DNA from: an uncultured Bacteroidia bacterium | GTDB taxonomy: Bacteria > Bacteroidota > Bacteroidia > Bacteroidales > CAJPTX01 | DNA: 6,291 nucleotides | Assembly: GCA_938040915.1 (NCBI GenBank) | Contig: CALHZE010000001.1 | Span: 1 to 6,291, forward strand | Reading direction: 5' to 3' | Shown: positions 1 through 6,240 of the stretch, piece after piece | Position numbering within the stretch: position 1 is the stretch's first letter | How the letters are laid out: each line of letters begins with the position of its first letter | Translations under genes and position numbers: made by a program | The notes under the pieces: model-generated | Seen by the model: the letters and a program-made list of their open reading frames with translations, nothing else | Databases searched by the model: none | What the model was told of the DNA's origin: nothing

Positions 1-547
1 GGTGCAGTTTATCGTGACCGTGTTACACGAGCCTAGGCTTCTCATCTTTGACGAACCGTTTAGCGGCTTTGACCCCATCAATGCCGAGCTTCTGAAGAAC
101 GAGATCCTCGGGCTTCGCGACAAGGGTGCTACGGTGCTTTTCTCTACCCACAATATGGACAGCGTGGAGCGCATCTGTGACTCAATAACCCTGTTTAACA
201 AGGGGCACAACGTCTTGACTGGGGATGTGGCAAGCATTCGCGAGCGTTTTTCTGCCTCGCGTTTCAAACTCGGCTATCAGGGCGACGCGGCGGCGTTACA
301 ACAGGCGCTGGGGGCGGAGTGGCGTCTTGAGCCTCTCCCCGCAACAGAAACAACCCAATGGGTGAACCTAGAGAGTGACCGAAGGGATGTAAAGACCAAC
401 GAACTGCTCCAGCACCTGTTGCAGTATGTCGAGGTCGCGAATTTCTCTAGAGAGATTGCCACAATGAACGATATCTTTATCCGCGTCGTGCGCGAGACCT
501 CGGAACACGACGCCGAGACGGAAAGCCCCTCAAAAGAAGAAGCCTAG
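1..547 (+). CDS. ABC-2 type exporter ATP-binding subunit, C-terminal part (5' end cut by window edge)
   Basis: This is the ATP-hydrolysing cytoplasmic subunit of an ABC exporter, and it powers the permease encoded four bases downstream. The visible reading frame begins at base 2, and base 1 is the last base of an earlier codon. The GTG at 2-4 is very probably an internal valine, because families of this kind read KVQF(I/V) right after the LSxG signature. Counting that codon as residue 1, Walker B and the catalytic glutamate are LLIFDEP (13-19), the D-loop is SGFD (21-24) and the switch histidine is in STH (48-50). Walker A and the signature motif would lie upstream of the window. Residues about 80-165 match the C-terminal extension (DUF4162-like) that follows the nucleotide-binding domain in NatA-type ATPases, ending in the typical MNDIFIRVV. 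A short acidic tail closes the protein. The substrate is unknown. The family call is firm; a specific gene name would be a guess. Confidence 0.93.
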   Translation, partial: VQFIVTVLHEPRLLIFDEPFSGFDPINAELLKNEILGLRDKGATVLFSTHNMDSVERICDSITLFNKGHNVLTGDVASIRERFSASRFKLGYQGDAAALQQALGAEWRLEPLPATETTQWVNLESDRRDVKTNELLQHLLQYVEVANFSREIATMNDIFIRVVRETSEHDAETESPSKEEA

Positions 548-551
548 AGCG

Positions 552-1886
552 ATGCACAATATCCTACTCATTATCAACCGAGAGATCGCAATTCGCTTGC
601 GAAAGAAGAGCTTTTTGATCTTTACCTTCCTTGTGCCATTGCTTTTTGCACTGATGGCGATTTTGCCAGCGCTCTTGATCTCGTTAGACTCGGGGAAGCA
701 TTACACCATTGGGGTGGTCGATCATTCGCACCATATAGCCGATTCGCTTCACACGTCGGGGAACGTGACATACGTCAAAGAACAGGATTCGGTTACCGAC
801 ATCTCGGCTTACCTCACCGCAAAGGGCTATAATGCGCTTTTGGTGATAGGGGCAAATCTGGTGGACAACACCCATGATGCGACGCTCTATAGCCTTCGCA
901 CCTTGGCGATGGAAGCCTCTGAGCGTGTAGATCGCGACTTACAACAAATTGTGCGCGATTATCGCATTGCGGGCTTTCAGATCGAGGGGCTTGAGGAGAT
1001 TCTCAAGAGAGCGAACGTTGACATTGACTGCCGAGCGGTGGTTTTGAACGAGGCGGGCGAGGAGTCGGAAACCAACTCAGGGATGGCGCTCGCGATTAGC
1101 TACATCCTTGGTGGGTTAATCTATGGGTTGATCGCCGCATCGGGCGGTATGGTCATGACGGGGGTTATCGAGGAAAAGCATAACCGTATCGTGGAGGTCT
1201 TGGTTTCGAGCGTGCGTTCTTTTGACTTGATGATGGGGAAGATACTGGGAGTGGCGACCGTCTTTCTCATCCAGATTGTGTTGTGGATTGTGGTGACGTT
1301 TATCTTAGTGAATGTCGCCGCAGGGCTTTTTCATTTCGGCTCTCCTGCCGATGTGCAACAGGTGGCGACACAGATGACGCAGACCGACCCCTCGGGGATG
1401 AGCTCGAAGCTGGTCTCTACCTTCCAGTCGTCGTCGCTACAAGAGATCTTGAAGCCGCTGGAGAGTATCCACTTTACCGAATTGATCGTGGTCTTCCTTT
1501 TCTTCTTCTTTGGGGGGTATTTCCTTTACTCGTCGATGTATGCTGCCATCGGCTCGGCGGTAGAGGAAGACTCAGATGCGCAGCAGCTGCTCCTTCCGGT
1601 GACCATCCCGTTATTGATCGGTTTTTTGGTCTTGATGTCTATCGGTCGTTCGCCAGATAGTGCGCTCGGCTTTTGGTTTTCTATGATCCCCTTTACCTCG
1701 CCGATTATCATGCCGGCGCGCGTGGCCTATGGCGTTGACACGTGGGAGGTCTTTCTTTCGGGCGCGATTCTCCTAGTGACGTTTGTGGCTATGACGTGGC
1801 TCGCCGCGAGGGTCTACCGTAATGGCATCCTGCAGTATGGTCGGAAGTTTGGCTGGAAAGACATCTTGCGGTGGATGCGTCGCTAG
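552..1886 (+). CDS. ABC-2 type exporter permease (NatB-like), 444 aa
   Basis: This is the inner-membrane subunit of the exporter whose ATPase ends four bases upstream, and the two are almost certainly co-transcribed. The layout is that of the ABC2_membrane_3 family. A first transmembrane helix (about 21-44) follows a short basic N-terminus (RLRKKS). A large extracytoplasmic domain (about 46-177) comes next, then a cluster of five or six helices (about 178-203, 231-258, 308-331, 346-364, 372-388, 398-419). Between helices two and three sits the conserved cytoplasmic coupling segment EEKHNRIVEVLVSSV (207-221), and GAxIGSAVEED-like sequence (about 330-340) precedes the next pair. The C-terminus VYRNGILQYGRKFGWKD is typical of Bacteroidota members. 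The ATG at 552 was chosen because it gives the expected short cytoplasmic N-terminus; no Shine-Dalgarno is evident. NatB exports sodium, but related pairs move other substrates, so the cargo cannot be assigned. Confidence 0.93.
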   Translation: MHNILLIINREIAIRLRKKSFLIFTFLVPLLFALMAILPALLISLDSGKHYTIGVVDHSHHIADSLHTSGNVTYVKEQDSVTDISAYLTAKGYNALLVIGANLVDNTHDATLYSLRTLAMEASERVDRDLQQIVRDYRIAGFQIEGLEEILKRANVDIDCRAVVLNEAGEESETNSGMALAISYILGGLIYGLIAASGGMVMTGVIEEKHNRIVEVLVSSVRSFDLMMGKILGVATVFLIQIVLWIVVTFILVNVAAGLFHFGSPADVQQVATQMTQTDPSGMSSKLVSTFQSSSLQEILKPLESIHFTELIVVFLFFFFGGYFLYSSMYAAIGSAVEEDSDAQQLLLPVTIPLLIGFLVLMSIGRSPDSALGFWFSMIPFTSPIIMPARVAYGVDTWEVFLSGAILLVTFVAMTWLAARVYRNGILQYGRKFGWKDILRWMRR

Positions 1887-1905
1887 TAACTTCTTTACCG
1901 TTCTT

Positions 1906-1925
1906 TCGTCTTTTGAGAAAAACGA
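1906..1925. other. Short imperfect hairpin in the permease-receptor gap
   Basis: The 54-bp gap between the permease stop and the next start contains TCGTcTTTT (1906-1914) facing AAAAaCGA (1918-1925). This forms about eight pairs with one mismatch and a tiny loop. It is AT-rich and has no T-tract after it on the + strand, so it is a weak terminator candidate at best. It may be chance. It matters only because this gap is the one place before nadA where a transcription boundary could sit. Confidence 0.2.
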
Positions 1926-1940
1926 GTCATAGCGTCGCAG

Positions 1941-4262
1941 ATGAAACACTTGCTTTTCCTAGCGCTTTTGTCGCTTTTAGCCTATTCCCTTTGGGCACAG
2001 AAAACCCAACCGTTAACGGGGCGCGTGGTCGACGAAGAGGGAAAGGCGGCGTCTTATTGCAACGTGCTCGCGTTACGCGCAGATAGCACGGTGTGTGCGG
2101 CTGTGGTTACCGATCTTGAGGGGCGCTTTGCGCTCACTGCCCCGATTGAGGCGCGCTGGATAGCATTCCGTTACGTCGGTTATAACGAAGTCTTGTTTGC
2201 TCCCTCAGCACTCCCCGAGCAGGTCGTTTTAACCCCAGAGGAAATAGAGGTGGGCGACGTGGTGATTAGGGCGCAGCGCCCTAAAGTTGAAATGCGGCAT
2301 GGGGTGCTGGAGATGGGGGTACAGGGGACGTCGCTCGTTCATAAACCGTCGATTTATAAGGTCATTGGGGCATTACCTGGGGTGCAACTCAAGAAGGAGA
2401 GCGAGCTGTCTCTGTTGGGAGGCGGGAAATATCTTATCTATATCGACGGACGGCAGGTGCAAGACGAGGCGGAGTTGGCGACCATCGATGTCAAGAACCT
2501 CCGTTCGGTAAGTATAGACCCTACCCCTGGGGTGCGGTATGGGAGCGATGTGAAGGCGGTCATCAAGATCCGGACACTCGCGCCCCTTCCTGGCGTGGGA
2601 GTGACGCTCTCCTCGCGGGTGCGTCGTGGCAATTGGTGGCGCACAGACCACGACCTCAAGCTCGGTTATTCGCGGGGGATGGCTTATTACTATGCTGCGT
2701 TCTCCTACGACTACCGTGCCATAAGGGTGGTAAAGAGCGTGGAGGCAGACTTCCTTCGGAGTGAGGGGACTTCGCTTGCCGAGCGCTTGGAAACGACATC
2801 GTGGCAACGAGACTCCTCACAGACGGGACGGTTGACGGTGGGGGTAGACCTTACGCCGACGGATAACCTCCTGCTTGGGGTGCGATATGATGGGAATATG
2901 CACCAGTTGGATGGGACGACGCAAGAACGTTCGTTAGCTCACAGGGGCTCGACGTTGCACGATGATGTTACCTCGCACGGACGTATGACCAAACGCCCCT
3001 ATTCGCACCACCTCTCGGTTTATGGAGATCACGCCTTTGCCGAGCGCTGGAAGTGGACTTTGTCTGGCGACTACTACACCAAGCGACTCAATGATACGCA
3101 GCACACCACCGAACGGAGCGATATCTATAATACAACCCATTTATACCCGACGCGCAACCAGTCAGATTATGACCTGTTGCAGGTAGACCCGATCTTGACA
3201 TACACGTTCCCCAATCAGTCTACGTGGGAGCTGGGCGGCGAGGTCGCTAAGATTTGGGGCAAGGGAGACCAAATCGATGGGATTCCGGAGCGGCGCACGA
3301 CAGACTATACCAATTCGGAAACCACGTATGCCGCCTTCGTTTCTAACAGCTTTCCGGTCGGTGGTTGGTATGTAAAGCTTGGGGTGCGTTACGAATACCT
3401 GCGTAGCGAGTTGATAGACAAACTCACGCCGTCAGGCTCGCTCCTGCGTAACTACTCAGACTTTTTTTACTCAGCATCGCTCTCGGGAAATATCGGCAAG
3501 ACGAATCATAGCCTACAGTTAGCCTCGTCAACCCAACGCCCCTCTTTGCAACAGATGAATGGCTATACCTACCACTCGAGCTCGTATCTCATCCAAGAAG
3601 GAAACCCCAAGCTGACGCCACAAGAGGATATCTCGTTGAGCTACTCCCTCGTATGGAGTCCCCTCTACTGGCAAACTCGCTACACCTATACCCGTGATCT
3701 TATTACCTCAGACTTCCGCGTGAACCCAAACCTCAAGAATGCCTACATCATCTCCAACGCTAACTTCCGTTCGGCACACAGCTTGCAGAGCGTCGTCGGG
3801 GCAAACCTCCAGTTCGGTTTTTACGAGCTTGGGCTGCAGGGAGCGTTTGGGCTGCAGAAGGTCGACACACGCCGCGAGGAGGGCTATGTCAGACAGTTGC
3901 CTATCTATATGGGCAAGGTTACGAACACGTTTAACCTCCCATGGTCGCTTTCTGCAGAGGTGGAATATGCGTATACGAGTCCGTGCACTGCGTTAATCTA
4001 TGAGATTACGGAGACGCACGACCTCTCTTTTTATCTTTCAAAGAGCTTCCTAGACGACAAATTGCGCCTTTCGCTTTATGTGAACGACATCTTGGATTAC
4101 GAAGGCAATGATATCTCGACCACGCTCAACGGTCTTCGTCTGCATCTGGAAGATACGGAGGCAGACACGCGATACGTTGCCCTCCGCCTGCAGTGGAATT
4201 TCCAGTCGCTGAAGAGAGAGCGGAGCAAGAATGCCGCCCAACAGAACATCAATCGTTTGTAA
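1941..4262 (+). CDS. Outer-membrane beta-barrel protein, TonB-dependent-receptor-like (OMP_b-brl_3 type), 773 aa
   Basis: This is a probable outer-membrane transporter or receptor. Residues 1-20 are a clear signal peptide: MKH, a leucine-rich core, then cleavage near LWAQ. Residues about 24-98 form a carboxypeptidase-regulatory-like beta-sandwich with the signature ADST (47-50) and TDLEGRF (57-63), typical of the Bacteroidota OMP_b-brl_3 group. A plug-like domain follows (about 115-212), with ALPGVQL (144-150), YIDGRQV (167-173) and the aVIKIRT end (206-212). The remainder is a barrel of alternating aromatic-rich strands, including the family landmark EGNPKLTP (553-560). The last strand is RYVALRLQWNFQ (744-755), after which an 18-residue basic tail (SLKRERSK...) is expected to stay in the periplasm. 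I see no convincing TonB box, so TonB dependence is inferred. It is shorter than SusC proteins and has no SusD partner here. The ligand is unknown. The gene ends two bases before nadC, suggesting co-transcription. The ATG at 1941 is fixed by the signal peptide. Confidence 0.92.
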   Translation: MKHLLFLALLSLLAYSLWAQKTQPLTGRVVDEEGKAASYCNVLALRADSTVCAAVVTDLEGRFALTAPIEARWIAFRYVGYNEVLFAPSALPEQVVLTPEEIEVGDVVIRAQRPKVEMRHGVLEMGVQGTSLVHKPSIYKVIGALPGVQLKKESELSLLGGGKYLIYIDGRQVQDEAELATIDVKNLRSVSIDPTPGVRYGSDVKAVIKIRTLAPLPGVGVTLSSRVRRGNWWRTDHDLKLGYSRGMAYYYAAFSYDYRAIRVVKSVEADFLRSEGTSLAERLETTSWQRDSSQTGRLTVGVDLTPTDNLLLGVRYDGNMHQLDGTTQERSLAHRGSTLHDDVTSHGRMTKRPYSHHLSVYGDHAFAERWKWTLSGDYYTKRLNDTQHTTERSDIYNTTHLYPTRNQSDYDLLQVDPILTYTFPNQSTWELGGEVAKIWGKGDQIDGIPERRTTDYTNSETTYAAFVSNSFPVGGWYVKLGVRYEYLRSELIDKLTPSGSLLRNYSDFFYSASLSGNIGKTNHSLQLASSTQRPSLQQMNGYTYHSSSYLIQEGNPKLTPQEDISLSYSLVWSPLYWQTRYTYTRDLITSDFRVNPNLKNAYIISNANFRSAHSLQSVVGANLQFGFYELGLQGAFGLQKVDTRREEGYVRQLPIYMGKVTNTFNLPWSLSAEVEYAYTSPCTALIYEITETHDLSFYLSKSFLDDKLRLSLYVNDILDYEGNDISTTLNGLRLHLEDTEADTRYVALRLQWNFQSLKRERSKNAAQQNINRL

Positions 4263-4264
4263 GC

Positions 4265-5095
4265 ATGGAATATACAGCCCAGTGGGATGCACTTATAGCC
4301 CTTGCCCTGCAAGAAGATGTGGGGAGTGGTGACGTGGCGACGCGCGCCCTCATCCGTCCCCAATCGATGATCACTGCCCGTTGGGTTGCAAAGGCAGAAG
4401 GGGTACTTTCTGGACTAGAGGTGGCTCTTCGCGTCTTTCAAACCCTCGATTCGCGTATCACGATGGAAAGTGCTTTTGGGGCAGGTGAGCGTGTGAAGGC
4501 GGGGGATACGGTCGCTACGTTCCGTGGGGACTATCAAGCGCTCCTGACGGGCGAGCGTACGGCACTGAATTTCGTGCAACGAATGTCGGGGATCGCTACT
4601 GCGACGCGAGCCTTCGTTGACGCGATTGGCGATTTACCGACTCGTCTTTTAGATACGCGAAAGACACTCCCCGGGCATCGCGTTCTTGATAAACAGGCTG
4701 TGAGAGACGGAGGAGGAACGAACCACCGCATGGGGCTATATGACCTTGCGATGATTAAGGATAACCATATCGTGGCTGCAGGGGGGATCACCGCTGCGGT
4801 AAAGGCGGTGAGAGCAGCAATCCCTGCTTATTTGCGCGTTGAGGTAGAAACCTCTTCGCTTGCGGAGGTCTCGGAGGCGTTGGAGGCTCGTGCGGATATC
4901 ATTATGCTAGACAATATGTCGCTGGAGATGATGCGCGAGGCGGTGGCATTGATAGCACATCGTGCTTTGACGGAGGCTTCGGGGAATGTGACCGTCGAGC
5001 GGGTGAGAGCAATTGCCGAGACGGGGGTAGATTTTATCAGTACTGGGGCGATTACCCATAGTGTGAAGGCTCTGGATATCAGTATGAAGTTTTAG
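4265..5095 (+). CDS. nadC: Quinolinate phosphoribosyltransferase (decarboxylating), nicotinate-nucleotide pyrophosphorylase, 276 aa
   Basis: NadC joins quinolinate to PRPP and releases CO2 and pyrophosphate, giving nicotinate mononucleotide, the entry to NAD in the cytoplasm. The length is normal for the family. The N-terminal sandwich domain (about 1-110) carries the EDVGSGDVA-type motif (17-25). The alpha/beta barrel carries the active-site set: R98 in ERTALNFVQRMSG, R132 and K133 in DTRKTLPG, H154 and R155 in GGGTNHRMGLYD, K165 in IKDNHI, E195 in VEVE, D216 in IMLDN, and STGAITHS (259-266) for phosphate binding. These match in order and spacing the quinolinate- and PRPP-binding residues known from the enzyme family. 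One small oddity is PGHR (136-139) where most homologues have PGLR. The ATG at 4265 was chosen because homology starts there. A longer in-frame start at 4193 would overlap the receptor gene and add 24 unrelated residues. It lies between the receptor gene (2-bp gap) and nadA (28-bp gap). Confidence 0.97.
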   Translation: MEYTAQWDALIALALQEDVGSGDVATRALIRPQSMITARWVAKAEGVLSGLEVALRVFQTLDSRITMESAFGAGERVKAGDTVATFRGDYQALLTGERTALNFVQRMSGIATATRAFVDAIGDLPTRLLDTRKTLPGHRVLDKQAVRDGGGTNHRMGLYDLAMIKDNHIVAAGGITAAVKAVRAAIPAYLRVEVETSSLAEVSEALEARADIIMLDNMSLEMMREAVALIAHRALTEASGNVTVERVRAIAETGVDFISTGAITHSVKALDISMKF

Positions 5096-5123
5096 CGCCG
5101 AGCGCGCTCTCAAAACGAATGAG

Positions 5124-6071
5124 ATGACAACATCCATTACCGATCTGAAACAGAAGGCGCTATTAGAGGAGCTGACAGAGCTCCGTCGTACGAAGCGGGC
5201 GCTCTTGTTGGGGCACTACTATGCACTCCCCGAGGTGCAGGAGGTATGTGACTATGTGGGCGATTCGCTCGGGCTTTCGCGGGAGGCGGCAAAGGCTGAT
5301 GCCGATATTATCGTCTTTTGTGGTGTGCACTTTATGGCAGAGACCGCCTCTATCTTGGCGCAAGATAAAAAGGTGCTGTTGCCTGCGGCGGAGGCAGGGT
5401 GTTCGTTAGCCAATGGGATAACGGGCGAGCAGCTTGCGAGCTGGAAGGAGGCACACCCTGACCATTTTGTGGTGGCGTATGTCAATACGACGGCAGAGGT
5501 TAAGGCCTATACGGACTGTTGCTGTACGTCGGCGAATGCCCTCGAGGTGGTAAAGCACTATGCGGGAGGGCGTCGCATTATGTTTGTACCAGACCGTAAT
5601 TTAGGGAGTTACATCCGCCTTACCACGGGGTTAGATATGGAGCTTTGGGACGGTGCTTGTCATGTCCACAATGAGTTTACGACGGCGGTTATCAAGGCGC
5701 GGATGGCACAGTATCCCGAGGCGCGCGTTTTGGTACACCCCGAAAGCGCGGGGGCTGCTGATGAGGCTATCCGTAAAGATCCGCGGGTCTTTATCTCGTC
5801 TACGACGGGGATGATCAAGGAGGCGGCGCGCTGCAAAGAGCAGCAACTGTTGGTGGTGACGGAAGAGGGGGTGTTGTACAAGATGCAGGAGGCTGCCCCA
5901 AATAAGGAGTTGATACGCATTGCTCCGACAGCACAGTGCGAGCACATGAAGCATGCGACATTGGAAACCGTTGTGGCGTGCCTTCGCGAAGAACGGAATG
6001 AGGTGCGAGTGCCGGCAGACCTCGCCGCACGCGCGCGCTTGTCTATTGACCGGATGCTGGAGATCGGGTAG
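5124..6071 (+). CDS. nadA: Quinolinate synthase, [4Fe-4S] enzyme, 315 aa
   Basis: NadA condenses iminoaspartate with dihydroxyacetone phosphate to form quinolinate, the substrate of NadC encoded just upstream. The three-fold pseudo-repeat architecture is complete. Cluster ligands are predicted as C93 (EAGCSLA), C179 (DGACHVH) and C272 (QCEHMK), one per repeat as in the family. Other landmarks are GHYYALPEVQ (30-39) with the catalytic tyrosine, VGDSLGLSREAAK (45-57), CGVHFMAETA (66-75), YVNTTAEVKA (119-128), FVPDRNLGSYI (154-164), HPES (205-208), SSTTGMIKEA (225-234) and TEEGVLYKM (246-254). The length fits the shorter, CxxM-type class rather than the longer enterobacterial class with a CxxCxxC C-terminus. 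Three cysteines in a row (132-134, DCCCTSAN) sit where homologues usually have one or two. The ATG at 5124 is the in-frame start that gives the usual short leader; the ATG at 5119 is out of frame and closes after two codons. No Shine-Dalgarno is visible. The cluster makes the enzyme oxygen-sensitive, which fits an anaerobe. Confidence 0.97.
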   Translation: MTTSITDLKQKALLEELTELRRTKRALLLGHYYALPEVQEVCDYVGDSLGLSREAAKADADIIVFCGVHFMAETASILAQDKKVLLPAAEAGCSLANGITGEQLASWKEAHPDHFVVAYVNTTAEVKAYTDCCCTSANALEVVKHYAGGRRIMFVPDRNLGSYIRLTTGLDMELWDGACHVHNEFTTAVIKARMAQYPEARVLVHPESAGAADEAIRKDPRVFISSTTGMIKEAARCKEQQLLVVTEEGVLYKMQEAAPNKELIRIAPTAQCEHMKHATLETVVACLREERNEVRVPADLAARARLSIDRMLEIG

Positions 6072-6155
6072 CACTGGGTGGCGAGACGCCACAATATCGG
6101 GAGTGTGTCGAAACTCCGATTCCCGTTCGGGAGCAGTGAAGCGTGTCAAAACGCT
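6072..6155. other. Hairpin-dense segment directly after nadA (possible structured RNA, 3'-UTR or intergenic repeat)
   Basis: Starting at the base after the nadA stop, the sequence can be drawn as a closed fold. CACTG (6072-6076) pairs with CAGTG (6134-6138). Inside lie three consecutive helices. The first is GTGGCG/CGCCAC (6078-6083 with 6087-6092). The second is ATCGGGAGT/ACTCCGAT (6096-6104 with 6113-6120, one bulged G at 6101). The third is TCCC/GGGA (6121-6124 with 6129-6132, loop GTTC). A further helix AGCGT/ACGCT (6140-6144 with 6151-6155) follows, then a run of A. Few bases in 6072-6138 stay outside a helix or its loop. It is not a tRNA: there is no seven-pair acceptor stem and no seven-base T loop. 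The pairing is read by eye, without energy calculation or comparison to homologues. Its strand and function are unknown. Confidence 0.35.
6078..6092. terminator. Perfect 6-bp stem-loop 7 bases after the nadA stop, terminator candidate
   Basis: GTGGCG, loop AGA, CGCCAC form a perfect GC-rich stem immediately behind the nadA stop codon, the expected place for the end of this gene run. No T-tract follows on the + strand (the next bases are AATATCGG), so it is not a classical intrinsic terminator. It could instead protect the 3' end of the mRNA, or be one arm of the larger fold in 6072-6138. Confidence 0.25.
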
Positions 6156-6200
6156 AAAAACGGGAGCATCAGGTTGCCCCTTACGCATAAGAACGGTGGC

Positions 6201-6240
6201 TATCAATCGTGTACGGACGCCTATCGTGTGCGTACGGCGC
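6201..6240. repeat. Short tandem-like direct repeat, TATC-N7-TACGG-(A)CGC, two copies
   Basis: The motif TATC, seven variable bases, TACGG, then CGC (with an extra A in the first copy) occurs at 6201-6220 and again at 6222-6240, offset by 21 bases. The copies also contain GTACG (6211-6215) and its inverse CGTAC (6231-6235), which could pair as a five-base stem. The bases beyond (6241-6291) are GC-rich and include TAAGGGCG at 6241-6248 and 6274-6281. No gene, tRNA or promoter is recognised in this stretch, and the window ends before any downstream gene appears. Confidence 0.3.

Noticed and set aside
1283..1660. A 125-codon + strand frame inside the permease gene
   Set aside because: It is out of frame with convincing transmembrane coding sequence, is rich in cysteine and arginine, and has no start signal or known motif.
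1866..1894. A possible Bacteroidota promoter before the receptor gene: TTG at 1866-1868 and TAACTTCT at 1887-1894, 18 bases apart
   Set aside because: The downstream box matches the TAnnTTTG consensus only partly and the upstream box is three common bases within the permease gene, so a chance match is likely.
2373..2807. A 144-codon minus-strand open frame inside the receptor gene
   Set aside because: It lies wholly opposite the plug and early barrel region, whose motifs are intact on the + strand. The sequence looks like antisense noise.
4193..4264. An upstream in-frame start that would lengthen NadC by 24 residues
   Set aside because: The extension lies within the end of the receptor gene in another frame, resembles no NadC sequence, and family homology begins at the ATG at 4265.
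6072..6138. The cloverleaf-like pairing considered as a tRNA gene
   Set aside because: The closing stem has only five pairs, the last arm has a four-base loop instead of seven, and no plausible anticodon arm or T-loop consensus is present.
5631..6206. A long minus-strand open frame (191 codons) opposite nadA and its 3' flank
   Set aside because: It mirrors the coding bias of nadA, has no recognisable protein motif, and nadA is clearly the real gene there.
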